This document shows positions 49,443 to 61,902 of a DNA stretch of 64,000 nt, piece by piece (the first letter of the stretch is position 1; the number at the start of each line of letters is the position of its first letter). Under the pieces are notes generated by a model. It saw only the letters and a program-made list of their open reading frames with translations. It was not told the origin of the DNA and did not search any database. The stretch covers positions 21,917,501 through 21,981,500 of the forward strand of contig CP114481.1 in assembly GCA_027186245.1 (NCBI GenBank). Direction: 5' to 3'. The translations under genes and the position numbers were made by a program. Source of the stretch: Coriaria nepalensis. Its lineage: Eukaryota > Streptophyta > Magnoliopsida > Cucurbitales > Coriariaceae.

Positions 49443-52380
49443 TCTATTGAAGCCAACTATTCATTTTTTTAGCCTTAAAGTCATATTATTGCGTCTCTTT
49501 TAGTCATTAAATCTTTCTAAATCACTTCGAACGAAATTCAGCCTTTAAACATGACTTTCGTGCATAACTTGCAGTTGATCTATTGAAGGCAACAATGCAT
49601 TTGTTTAGCCTTAAAGTCATGTCACTGAGTCTCTTCTAGTAATTAAATCATTCAAAATGAATTCGAACGAATTCTATTTTCGCCTTTTAAACATTATTTT
49701 CTTACATAACTTCCAATTAATCTACTGAAGACAACAATGCATTATTTTAGCATTAAAAAGCATATCACTCAGTCTTTTCAATCATTAAATTGTTTGAAGG
49801 CACTTCGAACCAATTCTATTTTTGAATTTGGAACACGACTTTCATGCATAACTTGCACTTGATCTATTGAAGGCAACTATTCATTTTTTTAGCCTTAAAG
49901 TCATATTATTGCGTCTCTTTTAGTCATTAAATCTTTCTGAATCACTTCGAATGAAATTCGGCCTTTAAACACGACTTTTGTGCATAACCTGCAGTTGATC
50001 TATTGAAGGCAACAATGCATTTGTTTAGCCTTAAAGTCATGTCACTGAGTCTGTTCTTGTCATTAAATCATTCAAAATTAATTCGAACGAATTCTATTTT
50101 CGCCCTACAAACATTATTTTCTTACATAAGTTGCAATTAATCTATTGAAGACAACAATGAATTATTTTACCATTAAAAAGCACATGACTCAGTCTTTTCA
50201 GTCATTAAATTATTTGAAGGCACTTCGAACAAATTCTATTTTTGAATTTAGAACACGACTTTCATGCATAACTTGCACTTGATCTATTGAAGGCAACTAT
50301 TCATTTTTTTAGCCTTAAAGTCATATTATTGCGTCTCTTTTAGTCATTAAATCTTTCTGAATCACTTCGAATGAAATTCGGCCTTTAGACATGACTTTCG
50401 TGCATAACTTGCAGTTGATCTATTGAAGGCAACAATGCATTTGTTTAGCCTTAAAGCCATGTCACTGAGTCTCTTCTAGTCATTAAATCATTCAAAATGA
50501 ATTCGAACGAATTCTATTTTCGCCCTTCAAACATTATTTTCTTACATAACTTGCAATTAATCTACTGAAGACAACAAAGCATTATTTTAGCATTAAAAAG
50601 CATATCACTCAGTCTTTTCAATCAATAAATTGTTTGAAGGCACTTCAAACCAATTCTATTTTTGAATTTAGAACACGACTTTCATGCATAACTTGCACTT
50701 GATCAATTGAAGGCAACTATTCATTTTTTTAGCCTTAAAGTCATATTATTGCGTGTCTTTTAGTCATTAAATCTTTCTGAATCACTTCGAATGAAATTCG
50801 GTCTTTAAACATGACTTTCGTGCATAACTTGCAGTTGATCTATTGAAAGCAAAAATGCATTTGTTTAGCCTTAAAGTCATGTCACTGAGTCTCTTCTAGT
50901 CATTAAATCATTCAAAATTAATTCGAACGAATTCTATTTTCGCCCTTCAAACATTATTTTCTTACATAACTTCCAATTAATCTACTGAAGACAACAATGC
51001 ATTATTTTAGCATTAAAAAGCATATCACACAGTCTTTTCAATCATTAAATTGTTTGAAGGCACTTCGAACCAATTCTATTTTTGAATTTGGAACACGACT
51101 TTCATGCATAACTTGCACTTGATCTATTGAAGGCAACTATTCCTTTTTTTAGCCTTAAAGTCATATTATTGCGTCTCTTTTAGTCATTAAATATTTCTGA
51201 ATAACTTCGAACGAAATTCAGCCTTTAAACATGACTTTCGTGCATAACTTGCAGTTGATCTATTGAAGGCAACAATGCATTTGTTTAGCGTTAAAGTCAT
51301 GTCACTGAGTCTCTTCTAGTAATTAAATCATTCAAAATTAATTCGAACGAATTCTATTTTCGCCCTTCAAACATTATTTTCTTACATAACTTGCAATTAA
51401 TCTATTGAAGACAACAATGAATTATTTTACCATTAAAAACCACATGACTCAGTCTTTTCAATCATTAAATTGTTTGAAGGCACTTCGAACCAATTCTATT
51501 TTTGAATTTAGAACGTGACTTTCATGCATAACTTGCACTTGATCTATTGAAGGCAACTATTCATTTTTTTAGCCTTAAAGTCATATTATTGCATCCCTTT
51601 TAGTCATTAAATCTTTCTAAATCACTTCGAACGAAATTCAGCCTTTAAACATGACTTTTGTGCATAACTTGCAGTTGATCTATTGAAGGCAACAATGCAT
51701 TTGTTTAGCCTTAAAGTCATGTCACTGAGTCTCTTCTAGTCATTAAATCATTCAAAATTAATTCGAACGATTCTATTGTCGCCCTTCAAACATTATTTTC
51801 TTACATAATTTGCAATTAATCTATTGAAGACAACAATGAATTATTTTACCATTAAAAAGCACATGACTCAGTCTTTTCAATCATTAAATTGTTTGAAGGC
51901 ACTTCGAACCAATTCTATTTTTGAATTTAGAACGTGACTTTCATGCATAACTTGCACTTGATCTATTGAAGGCAACTATTCATTTTTTTAGCCTTAAAGT
52001 CATATTATTGCGTCTCTTTTAGTCATTAAATCTTTATGAATCACTTCGAATGAAATCGGGCTTTAAACATGACTTTCGTGCATAACTTGGAGTTGATCTA
52101 TTGAAGGCAACAATGCATTTGTTTAGCCTTAAAGTCATGTCACTGAGTCTGTTCTTGTCATTAAATCATTCAAAATTAATTCGAACGAATTCTATTTTCG
52201 CCCTTCAAACATTATTTTCTTACATAACTTGCAATTAATCTATTGAGGACAACAATGAATTATTTTACCATTAAAAAGCACATGACTCAGTCTTTTCAAT
52301 CATTAAATTGTTTGAAGGCACTTCGAACCAATTCTATTTTTGAATTTAGAACACGACTTTCATGCATAACTTGCACTTGA

Positions 52381-52664
52381 TCTATTGAAGGCAAAAATGC
52401 ATTTGTTTAGCCTTAAAGTCATGTCACTGAGTATCTTCTAGTCATTAAATCATTCAAAATTAATTCGAACGAATTCTATTTTCGCCCTTCAAACATTATT
52501 TTCTTACATAACTTCCAATTAATCTACTCAAGACAACAATGCATTATTTTTGCATTAAAAAGCATACCACTCAGTCTTTTCAGTCATTAAATTGTTTGAA
52601 GGCACTTCGAACCAATTCTATTTTTGAATTTAGAACACGACTTTCATGCATAACTTGCACTTGA
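52381..52664 (+). repeat. A-less B-C dimer 5, independent deletion
   Basis: Here the C tail stays C-like to the end (gcacttga) and B begins with gaaggcaaaaatgc. The switch is therefore in the shared start box after the C end, not in the gcataacttgca stretch used by the other four dimers. The B and C markers (gcaaaaatgc, gagtatcttc, actcaagac, cataccactc, cagtcatt) match the full unit at 40329-40748, which keeps its A. Confidence 0.92.
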
Positions 52665-55605
52665 TCAATTGAAGGCAACTATTCATTTTTTTAGCCTTAA
52701 AGTCATATTATTGGGTCTCTTTTAGTCATTAAATCTTTCTAAATCACTTCGAACGAAATTCAGCCTTTAAACATGACTTTCGTGCATAACTTGCCGTTGA
52801 TCTATTGAAGGCAACAATGCATTTGTTTAGCGTTAAAGTCAAGTCACTGAGTCTCTTCTAGTAATTAAATCATTCAAAATTAATTCGAACGAATTCTATT
52901 TTCGCCCTTCAAACATTATTTTCTTACATAACTTGCAATTAATCTATGGAAGACAACAATGAATTATTTTACCATTAAAAACCACATGACTCAGTCTTTT
53001 CAATCATTAAATTGTTTGAAGGTACTTCGAACCAATTCTATTTTTGAATTTAGAACACGACTTTCATGCATAACTTGCACTTGATCTATTGAAGGCAACT
53101 ATTCATTTTTTTAGCCTTAAAGTCATATTATTGCGTCTCTTTTAGTCATTAAATCTTTCTGAATCACTTCGAATGAAATTCGGGCTTTAAACATGACTTT
53201 CGTGCATAACTTGGAGTTGATCTATTGAAGGCAACAATGCATTTGTTTAGCCTTAAAGTCATGTCACTGAGTCTCTTCTAGTCATTAAATCATTCAAAAT
53301 TAATTCGAACGAATTCTATTTTCGCCCTTCAAACATTATTTTCTTACATAACTTGCAATTAATCTATTGAAGACAACAATGAATTATTTTACCATTAAAA
53401 ATCACATGACTCAGTCTTTTCAATCATTAAATTGTTTGAAGGTACTTCGAACCAATTCTATTTTTGAATTTAGAACACGACTTTCATGCATAACTTGCAC
53501 TTGATCTATTGAAGGCAACTATTCATTTTTTTAGCCTTAAAGTCATATTATTGCGTCTCTTTTAGTCATTAAATCTTTCTGAATCACTTCGAATGAAATT
53601 CGGCCTTTAGACATGACTTTCGTGCATAACTTGCAGTTGATCTATTGAAGGCAACAATGCATTTGTTTAGCCTTAAAGCCATGTCACTGAGTCTCTTCTA
53701 GTCATTAAATCATTCAAAATGAATTCGAACGAATTCTATTTTCGCCCTTCAAACATTATTTTCTTACATAACTTGCAATTAATCTACTGAAGACAACAAT
53801 GCATTATTTTAGCATTAAAAAGCATATCACTCAGTCTTTTCAATCATTAAATTGTTTGAAGGCACTTCGAACCAATTCTATTTTTGAATTTGGAACACGA
53901 CTTTCATGCATAACTTGCACTTGATCTATTGAAGGCAACTATTCATTTTTTTAGCCTTAAAGTCATATTATTGCGTATCTTTTAGTCATTAAATCTTTCT
54001 GAATAACTTCGAATGAAATTCGGCCTTTAAACATGACTTACGTGCATAACTTGCAGTTCATCTATTGAAGGCAACAATGCATTTGTTTAGCCTTAAAGTC
54101 ATGTCACTGAGTCTCTTCTAGTCATTAAATCATTCAAAATTAATTCAAACGAATTCTATTTTCGCCCTTCAAACAATATTTTCTTACATAACTCGCAATT
54201 AATCTATTGAAGACAACAATGAATTATTTTACCATTAAAAAGCCCATGACTCCGTCTTTTCAATCATTAAATTGTTTGAAGGCACTTCGAACCAATTCTA
54301 TTTTTGAATTTAGAACGTGACTTTCATGCATAACTTGCACTTGATCTATTGAAGGCAACTATTCATTTTTTTAGCCTTAAAGTCATATTATTGCATCCCT
54401 TTTAGTCATTAAATCTTTCTAAATCACTTCGAACGAAATTCAGCCTTTAAACATGACTTTTGTGCATAACTTGCAGTTGATCTATTGAAGGCAACAATGC
54501 ATTTGTTTAGCCTTAAAGTCATGTCACTGAGTCTGTTCTTGTCATTAAATCATTCAAAATTAATTCGAACGAATTCTATTTTCGCCCTTCAAACATTATT
54601 TTCTTACATAACTTGCAATTAATCTACTGAAGACAACAATGCATTATTTGAGCATTAAAAAGCATATCACTCAGTCTTTTCAATCATTAAATTGTTTGAA
54701 GGCACTTCGAACCAATTCTATTTTTGAATTTGGAACACGACTTTCATGCATAACTTGCACTTGAGCTATTGAAGGCAACTATTCATTTTTTTAAGCCTTA
54801 AAGTCATATTATTGGGTCTCTTTTAGTCATTAAATCTTTCTAAATCACTTCGAACGAAATTCAGCCTTTGAAGATGACTTTCGTGCATAACTTGCAGTTG
54901 ATCTATTGAAGGCAACAATGCATTTGTTTAGCCTTAAAGTCATGTCACTGAGTCTGTTCTTGTCATTAAATCATTTTAAATTAATTCGAACGAATTCTGT
55001 TTTCGCCCTTTAAACATTATTTTCTTACATAACTTGCAATTAATCTCCTGAAGACAACAATGCATTATTTTAGCGTTAAAAAGCATATCACTCAGTCTTT
55101 TCAATCATTAAATTGTTTGAAGGCACTTCGAAGCAATTCTATTTTTGAATTTAGAACACGAATTTCATGCATAACTTGCACTTGAGCTATTGAAGGCAAC
55201 TATTCATTTTTTTAGCCTTAAAGTCATATTATTGCGTCTCTTTTAGTCATTAAATCTTTCTAAATCACTGCGAACGAAATTCAGCCTTTAAACATGACTT
55301 TCGTGCATAACTTGCAGTTGATCTATTGAAGGCAACAATGCATTTGTTTAGCCTTAAAGTCATGTCACTGAGTCTCTTCTTGTCATTAAATCATTCAAAA
55401 TTAATTCGAACGAATTCTATTTTCGCCCTTCAAACATTATTTTCTTACCTAACTTGCAATTAATCTACTGAAGACAACAATGCATTATTTTAGCATTAAA
55501 AAGCATATCACTCAGTCTTTTCAATCATTAAATTGTTTGAAGGCACTTCGAACCAATTCTATTTTTGAATTTAGAACACGACTTTCATGCATAACTTGCA
55601 CTTGA

Positions 55606-57284
55606 TCTATTGAACGCAACTATTCATTGTTTTAGCCTGAAAGTCATATTATTGCGTCTCTTTTAGTCATTAAATCTTTCTGAATCACTTCGAATGAAAT
55701 TCAGCCTCTAAACATGACTTTCGTGCATAAATTGCAGTTCATCTATTGAAGGCAACAATGCATTTGTTTAGCCTTAAAGTCATGTCACAGAGTCTGTTCT
55801 AGTCATTAAATCATTCTAAATTAATTCGAACAAATTCTATTTTCGCCCTTTAAACATTATTTTCTTACATAACTTGCAATTAATCTACTGAAGACAACAA
55901 TGCATTATTTGAGCATTAAAAAGCATATCACTCAGTCTTTTCAATCATTAAATTCTTTGAAGGCACTTCAAACCAATTCCATTTTTTAATTTAGAACACG
56001 ACTTTCATGCATAACTTCCACTTGATCTATTGATGGCAACTATTCATTTTTTTAGCCTTAAAGTCCTATTATTGTGTCTCTTTTAGTCATTAAATCTTTC
56101 TAAATCACTTCGAATGAAATTCGGCCTTTAAACCTGACTTTCGTGCATAACTTGCAGTTGATCTATTGAAGGCAACAATGCATTTGTTTAGCCTTAAAGT
56201 CATGTCACTGAGTCTCTTCTTGTCATTAAATCATTCAAAATTAATTCGACGAATTCTATTTTCGCCCTTCAAACATTATTTTCTTACCTAACTTGCAATT
56301 AATCTACAGAAGACAACAATGCATTATTTTAGCATTAAAAAGCATATCACTCAGTCTTTTCAATCATTAAATTGTTTGAAGGCACTTCGAACCAATTCTA
56401 TTTTTGAATTTAGAACACGACTTTCATGCATAACTTGCACTTGATCTATTGAACGCAACTATTCATTTTTTTAGCCTGAAAGTCATATTATTGCGTCTCT
56501 TTAAGTCATTAAATATTTCTGAATCACTTCGAATGAAATTCAGCCTCTAAACATGACTTTCGTGCATAACTTGCAGTTGATCTATTGAAGGCAACAATGC
56601 ATTTGTTTAGCCTTAAAGTCATGTCACAGAGTCTGTTCTAGTCATTAAATCATTCTAAATTAATTCGAACGAATTCTATTTTCGCCCTTTAAACATTATT
56701 TTCTTACATAACTTGCAATTAATCTACTGAAGACAACAATGCATTATTTGAGCATTAAATAGCATATTACTCAGTCTTTTCAATCATTAAATTGTTTGAA
56801 GGCACTTCCAACCAATTCCATTTTTGAATTTAGAACACGACTTTCATGCATAACTTGCACTTGATCTATTGACGGCAAGTATTCATTTTTTTAGCCTTAA
56901 AGTCATATTATTGTGTCTCTTTTAGTCATTAAATCTTTCTAAATCACTTCGAACGAAATTCAGCCTTTCAACATGACTTTCGTGCATAACTTGCAGTTGA
57001 TCTATTGAAGGCAACAATGCATTTGTTTAGCCTTAAAGTCATGTCACTGAGTCTCTTCTTGTCATTAAATCATTCAAAATTAATTCGAACGAATTCTATT
57101 TTCGCCCTTCAAACATTATTTTCTTACATAACTTGCAATTAATCTACTGAAGACAACAATGCATTATTTGAGCATTAAAAAGCATATCACTCAGTCTTTT
57201 CAATCAATAAATTGTTTGAAGGCACTTCAAACCAATTCTATTTTTGAATTTAGAACACGACTTTCATGCATAACTTGCACTTGA
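55606..57284 (+). repeat. Two-unit cassette present twice (about 840 bp each)
   Basis: Units 55606 and 56445 share gaacgcaac, cctgaaagtcat, cagcctctaaac and gtcacagagtctg; units 56026 and 56865 share an altered start (gatggcaac or gacggcaag) and tgtgtctc. The copies differ at several positions (for example the first has a B with ttcgacgaattc in 56026), so this duplication looks older than those in domains 5, 6 and 8. Confidence 0.83.
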
Positions 57285-57704
57285 TCAATTGAAGGCAACT
57301 ATTCATTTTTTTAGCCTTAAAGTCATATTATTGCGTGTCTTTTAGTCATTAAATCTTTCTGAATCACTTCGAATGAAATTCGGTCTTTAAACATGACTTT
57401 CGTGCATAACTTGCAGTTGATCTATTGAAAGCAAAAATGCATTTGTTTAGCCTTAAAGTCATGTCACTGAGTCTCTTCTAGTCATTAAATCATTCAAAAT
57501 TAATTCGAACGAATTCTATTTTCGCCCTTCAAACATTATTTTCTTACATAACTTCCAATTAATCTACTGAAGACAACAATGCATTATTTTAGCATTAAAA
57601 AGCATATCACTCAGTCTTTTCAATCATTAAATTGTTTGAAGGCACTTCGAACCAATTCTATTTTTGAATTTAGAACACGACTTTCATGCATAACTTGCAC
57701 TTGA

Positions 57705-59803
57705 TCAATTGAAGGCAACTATTCATTTTTTTAGCCTTAATTCATATTATTGGGTCTCTTTTAGTCATTAAATCTTTCTAAATCACTTCGAACGAAATTC
57801 AGCCTTTAAACATGACTTTCGTGCATAACTTGCAGTTGATCTATTGAAGGCAATAATGCATTTGTTTAGCCTTAAAGTCATGTCACTGAGTCTCTTCTAG
57901 TCATTAAATCATTCAAAATTAATTCGAACGAATTCTATTTTCGCCCTTCAAACATTATTTTCTTACATAACTTGCAATTAATCTATTGAAGACAACAATG
58001 AATTATTTTACCATTAAAAACCACATGACTCAGTCTTTTCAATCATTAAATTGTTTGAAGGCACTTCGAACCAATTCTATTTTTGAAGTTAGAACACGAC
58101 TTTCATGCATAACTTGCACTTGATCTATTGAAGGCAACTATTCATTTTTTTAGCCTTAAAGTCATATTATTGCATCTCTTTTAGTCATTAAATCTTTCTG
58201 AATCACTTCGAATGAAATTCGGCCTTTATACATGACTTTCGTGCATAACTTGCAGTTGATCTATTGATGGCAACAATGCATTTGTTTAGCCTTAAAGTCA
58301 TGTCACTGAGTCTCTTCTAGTCATTAAATCATTCAAAATTAATTCGAACGAATTCTATTTTCGCCCTTCAAACATTATTTTCTTACATAACTTGCAATTA
58401 ATCTATTGAAGACAACAATGAATTATTTTACCATTAAAAACCACATGACTCAGTCTTTTCAATCATTAAATTGTTTGAAGGCACTTCGAACCAATTCTAT
58501 TTTTGAATTTAGAACACGACTTTCATGCATAACTTGCACTTGATCTATTGAAGGCAACTATTCATTTTTTTAGCCTTAAAGTCATATTATTGCGTCTCTT
58601 TTAGTCATTAAATCTTTCTGAATCACTTCGAATGAAATTCGGCCTTTAAACATGACTTTCGTGCATAACTTGCAGTTGATCTATTGAAGGCAACAATGCA
58701 TTTGTTTAGCCTTAAAGTCATGTCACTGAGTCTCTTCTAGTCATTAAATCATTCAAAATTAATTCGAACGAATTCTATTTTCGCCCTTCAAACATTATTT
58801 TCTTACATAACTTGCAATTAATCTATTGAAGATAACAATGAATTATTTTACAATTAAAAAGCACATGACTCAGTCTTTTCAATCATTAAATTGTTTGAAG
58901 GCACTTCGAACCAATTCTATTTTTGAATTTAGAACCCGACTTTCATGCATAACTTGCACTTGATCTATTGAAGGCAACTATTCATTTTTTTAGCCTTAAA
59001 GTCATATTATTGCGTCTCTTTTAGTCATTAAATCTTTCTGAATCACTTCGAATGAAATTCGGCCTTTAAACATGACTTTCGTGCATAACTTGCAGTTGAT
59101 CTATTGAAGGCAATAATGCATTTGTTTAGCCTTAAAGTCATGTCACTGAGTCTCTTCTAGTCATTAAATCATTCAAAATTAATTCGAACGAATTCTATTT
59201 TCGCCCTTCAAACATTATTTTCTTACATAACTTGCAATTAATCTATTGAAGACAACAATGAATTATTTTACCATTAAAAACCACATGACTCAGTCTTTTC
59301 AATCATTAAATTGTTTGAAGGCACTTCGAACCAATTCTATTTTTGAATTTAGAACACGACTTTCATGCATAACTTGCACTTGATCTATTGAAGGCAACTA
59401 TTCATTTTTTTAGCCTTAAAGTCATATTATTGTGTCTCTTTTAGTCATTAAATCTTTCTGAATCACTTCGAATGAAATTCGGCCTTTAAACATGACTTTC
59501 GTGCATAACTTGCAGTTGATCTATTGAAGGCAACAACGCATTTGTTTAGCCTTAAAGCCATGTCACTGAGTCTCTTCTAGTCATTAAATCATTCAAAATG
59601 AATTCGAACGAATTCTATTTTCGCCCTTCAAACATTATTTTCTTACATAACTTCCAATTAATCTACTAAAGACAACAATGCATTATTTTAGCATTAAAAA
59701 GCATATCACTCAGTCTTTTCAATCATTAAATTGTTTGAAGGCACTTCGAACCAATTCTATTTTTGAATTTAGAACACGACTTTCATGCATAACTTGCACT
59801 TGA
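57705..59803 (+). repeat. Domain 8: 2099-bp five-unit cassette, copy 1
   Basis: Units start at 57705, 58124, 58544, 58964 and 59384. Markers in order are gatcaattg with agccttaattcat and gaagttagaac; tgatggcaac; gataacaatg with acaattaaaaag and gaacccgac; gcaataatgc; then tgtgtctc with caacaacgc, aaagccatg, aaatgaattc and cttccaatt. The first unit is 419 bp because agt is replaced by tt in the agccttaattcat box. Confidence 0.9.
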
Positions 59804-61902
59804 TCAATTGAAGGCAACTATTCATTTTTTTAGCCTTAATTCATATTATTGGGTCTCTTTTAGTCATTAAATCTTTCTAAATCACTTCGAACGAAATTCA
59901 GCCTTTAAACATGACTTTCGTGCATAACTTGCAGTTGATCTATTGAAGGCAATAATGCATTTGTTTAGCCTTAAAGTCATGTCACTGAGTCTCTTCTAGT
60001 CATTAAATCATTCAAAATTAATTCGAACGAATTCTATTTTCGCCCTTCAAACATTATTTTCTTACATAACTTGCAATTAATCTATTGAAGACAACAATGA
60101 ATTATTTTACCATTAAAAACCACATGACTCAGTCTTTTCAATCATTAAATTGTTTGAAGGCACTTCGAACCAATTCTATTTTTGAAGTTAGAACACGACT
60201 TTCATGCATAACTTGCACTTGATCTATTGAAGGCAACTATTCATTTTTTTAGCCTTAAAGTCATATTATTGCGTCTCTTTTAGTCATTAAATCTTTCTGA
60301 ATCACTTCGAATGAAATTAGGCCTTTAAACATGACTTTCGTGCATAACTTGCAGTTGATCTATTGATGGCAACAATGCATTTGTTTAGCCTTAAAGTCAT
60401 GTCACTGAGTCTCTTCTAGTCATTAAATCATTCAAAATTAATTCGAACGAATTCTATTTTCGCCCTTCAAACATTATTTTCTTACATAACTTCCAATTAA
60501 TCTATTGAAGACAACAATGAATTATTTTACCATTAAAAACCACATGACTCAGTCTTTTCAATCATTAAATTGTTTGAAGGCACTTCGAACCAATTCTATT
60601 TTTGAATTTAGAACACGACTTTCATGCATAACTTGCACTTGATCTATTGAAGGCAACTATTCATTTTTTTAGCCTTAAAGTCATATTATTGCGTCTCTTT
60701 TAGTCATTAAATCTTTCTGAATCACTTCGAATGAAATTCGGCCTTTAAACATGACTTTCGTGCATAACTTGCAGTTGATCTATTGAAGGCAACAATGCAT
60801 TTGTTTAGCCTTAAAGTCATGTCACTGAGTCTCTTCTAGTCATTAAATCATTCAAAATTAATTCGAACGAATTCTATTTTCGCCCTTCAAACATTATTTT
60901 CTTACATAACTTGCAATTAATCTATTGAAGATAACAATGAATTATTTTACAATTAAAAAGCACATGACTCAGTCTTTTCAATCATTAAATTGTTTGAAGG
61001 CACTTCGAACCAATTCTATTTTTGAATTTAGAACCCGACTTTCATGCATAACTTGCACTTGATCTATTGAAGGCAACTATTCATTTTTTTAGCCTTAAAG
61101 TCATATTATTGCGTCTCTTTTAGTCATTAAATCTTTCTGAATCACTTCGAATGAAATTCGGCCTTTAAACATGACTTTCGTGCATAACTTGCAGTTGATC
61201 TATTGAAGGCAATAATGCATTTGTTTAGCCTTAAAGTCATGTCACTGAGTCTCTTCTAGTCATTAAATCATTCAAAATTAATTCGAACGAATTCTATTTT
61301 CGCCCTTCAAACATTATTTTCTTACATAACTTGCAATTAATCTATTGAAGACAACAATGAATTATTTTACCATTAAAAACCACATGACTCAGTCTTTTCA
61401 ATCATTAAATTGTTTGAAGGCACTTCGAACCAATTCTATTTTTGAATTTAGAACACGACTTTCATGCATAACTTGCACTTGATCTATTGAAGGCAACTAT
61501 TCATTTTTTTAGCCTTAAAGTCATATTATTGTGTCTCTTTTAGTCATTAAATCTTTCTGAATCACTTCGAATGAAATTCGGCCTTTAAACATGACTTTCG
61601 TGCATAACTTGCAGTTGATCTATTGAAGGCAACAACGCATTTGTTTAGCCTTAAAGCCATGTCACTGAGTCTCTTCTAGTCATTAAATCATTCAAAATGA
61701 ATTCGAACGAATTCTATTTTCGCCCTTCAAACATTATTTTCTTACATAACTTCCAATTAATCTACTAAAGACAACAATGCATTATTTTAGCATTAAAAAG
61801 CATATCACTCAGTCTTTTCAATCATTAAATTGTTTGAAGGCACTTCGAACTAATTCTATTTTTGAATTTAGAACACGACTTTCATGCATAACTTGCACTT
61901 GA
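59804..61902 (+). repeat. Domain 8: 2099-bp five-unit cassette, copy 2
   Basis: Units start at 59804, 60223, 60643, 61063 and 61483 and match copy 1 in order. Differences I saw are few: gcatctctt in copy 1 against gcgtctctt, ctttatacatg against aggcctttaaac, aacttgcaatt against aacttccaatt in the second unit, and gaaccaatt against gaactaatt in the last. Confidence 0.9.

Larger units (their letters stand above)
46356..51542 (+). repeat. Domain 6: 5607-bp super-repeat, copy 2 (13 units)
   Basis: Units start at 46356, 46776, 47196, 47616, 48036, 48456 (B-C), 48740, 49159 (B-C), 49443, 49863, 50283, 50703 and 51123, matching copy 1 one for one. I noticed only a handful of differences from copy 1, for example agacacttc near 46712, caacattaa near 47827, cgccttttaaac near 49681 and cgaacaaattc near 50227, where copy 1 has the common form. 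Correspondence ends near 51513, where gaacgtgac replaces the copy 1 form. Confidence 0.92.
51543..57704 (+). repeat. Domain 7: mixed, more diverged units
   Basis: Units start at 51543, 51962, 52381 (B-C), 52665, 53085, 53505, 53925, 54345, 54765, 55186, 55606, 56026, 56445, 56865 and 57285. Units 51543 and 54345 share gcatccctt and gacttttgtg and are both preceded by gaacgtgac. Units 54345 to 56865 carry more private changes than elsewhere (ttaagcc insertion, tttgaagatgac, cattttaaatt, cactgcgaac, ttcgacgaattc with one base lost). Unit 57285 is a stray copy of the cggtcttt / gcgtgtc / gaaagcaaaaatgc unit of domain 6. Confidence 0.88.
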
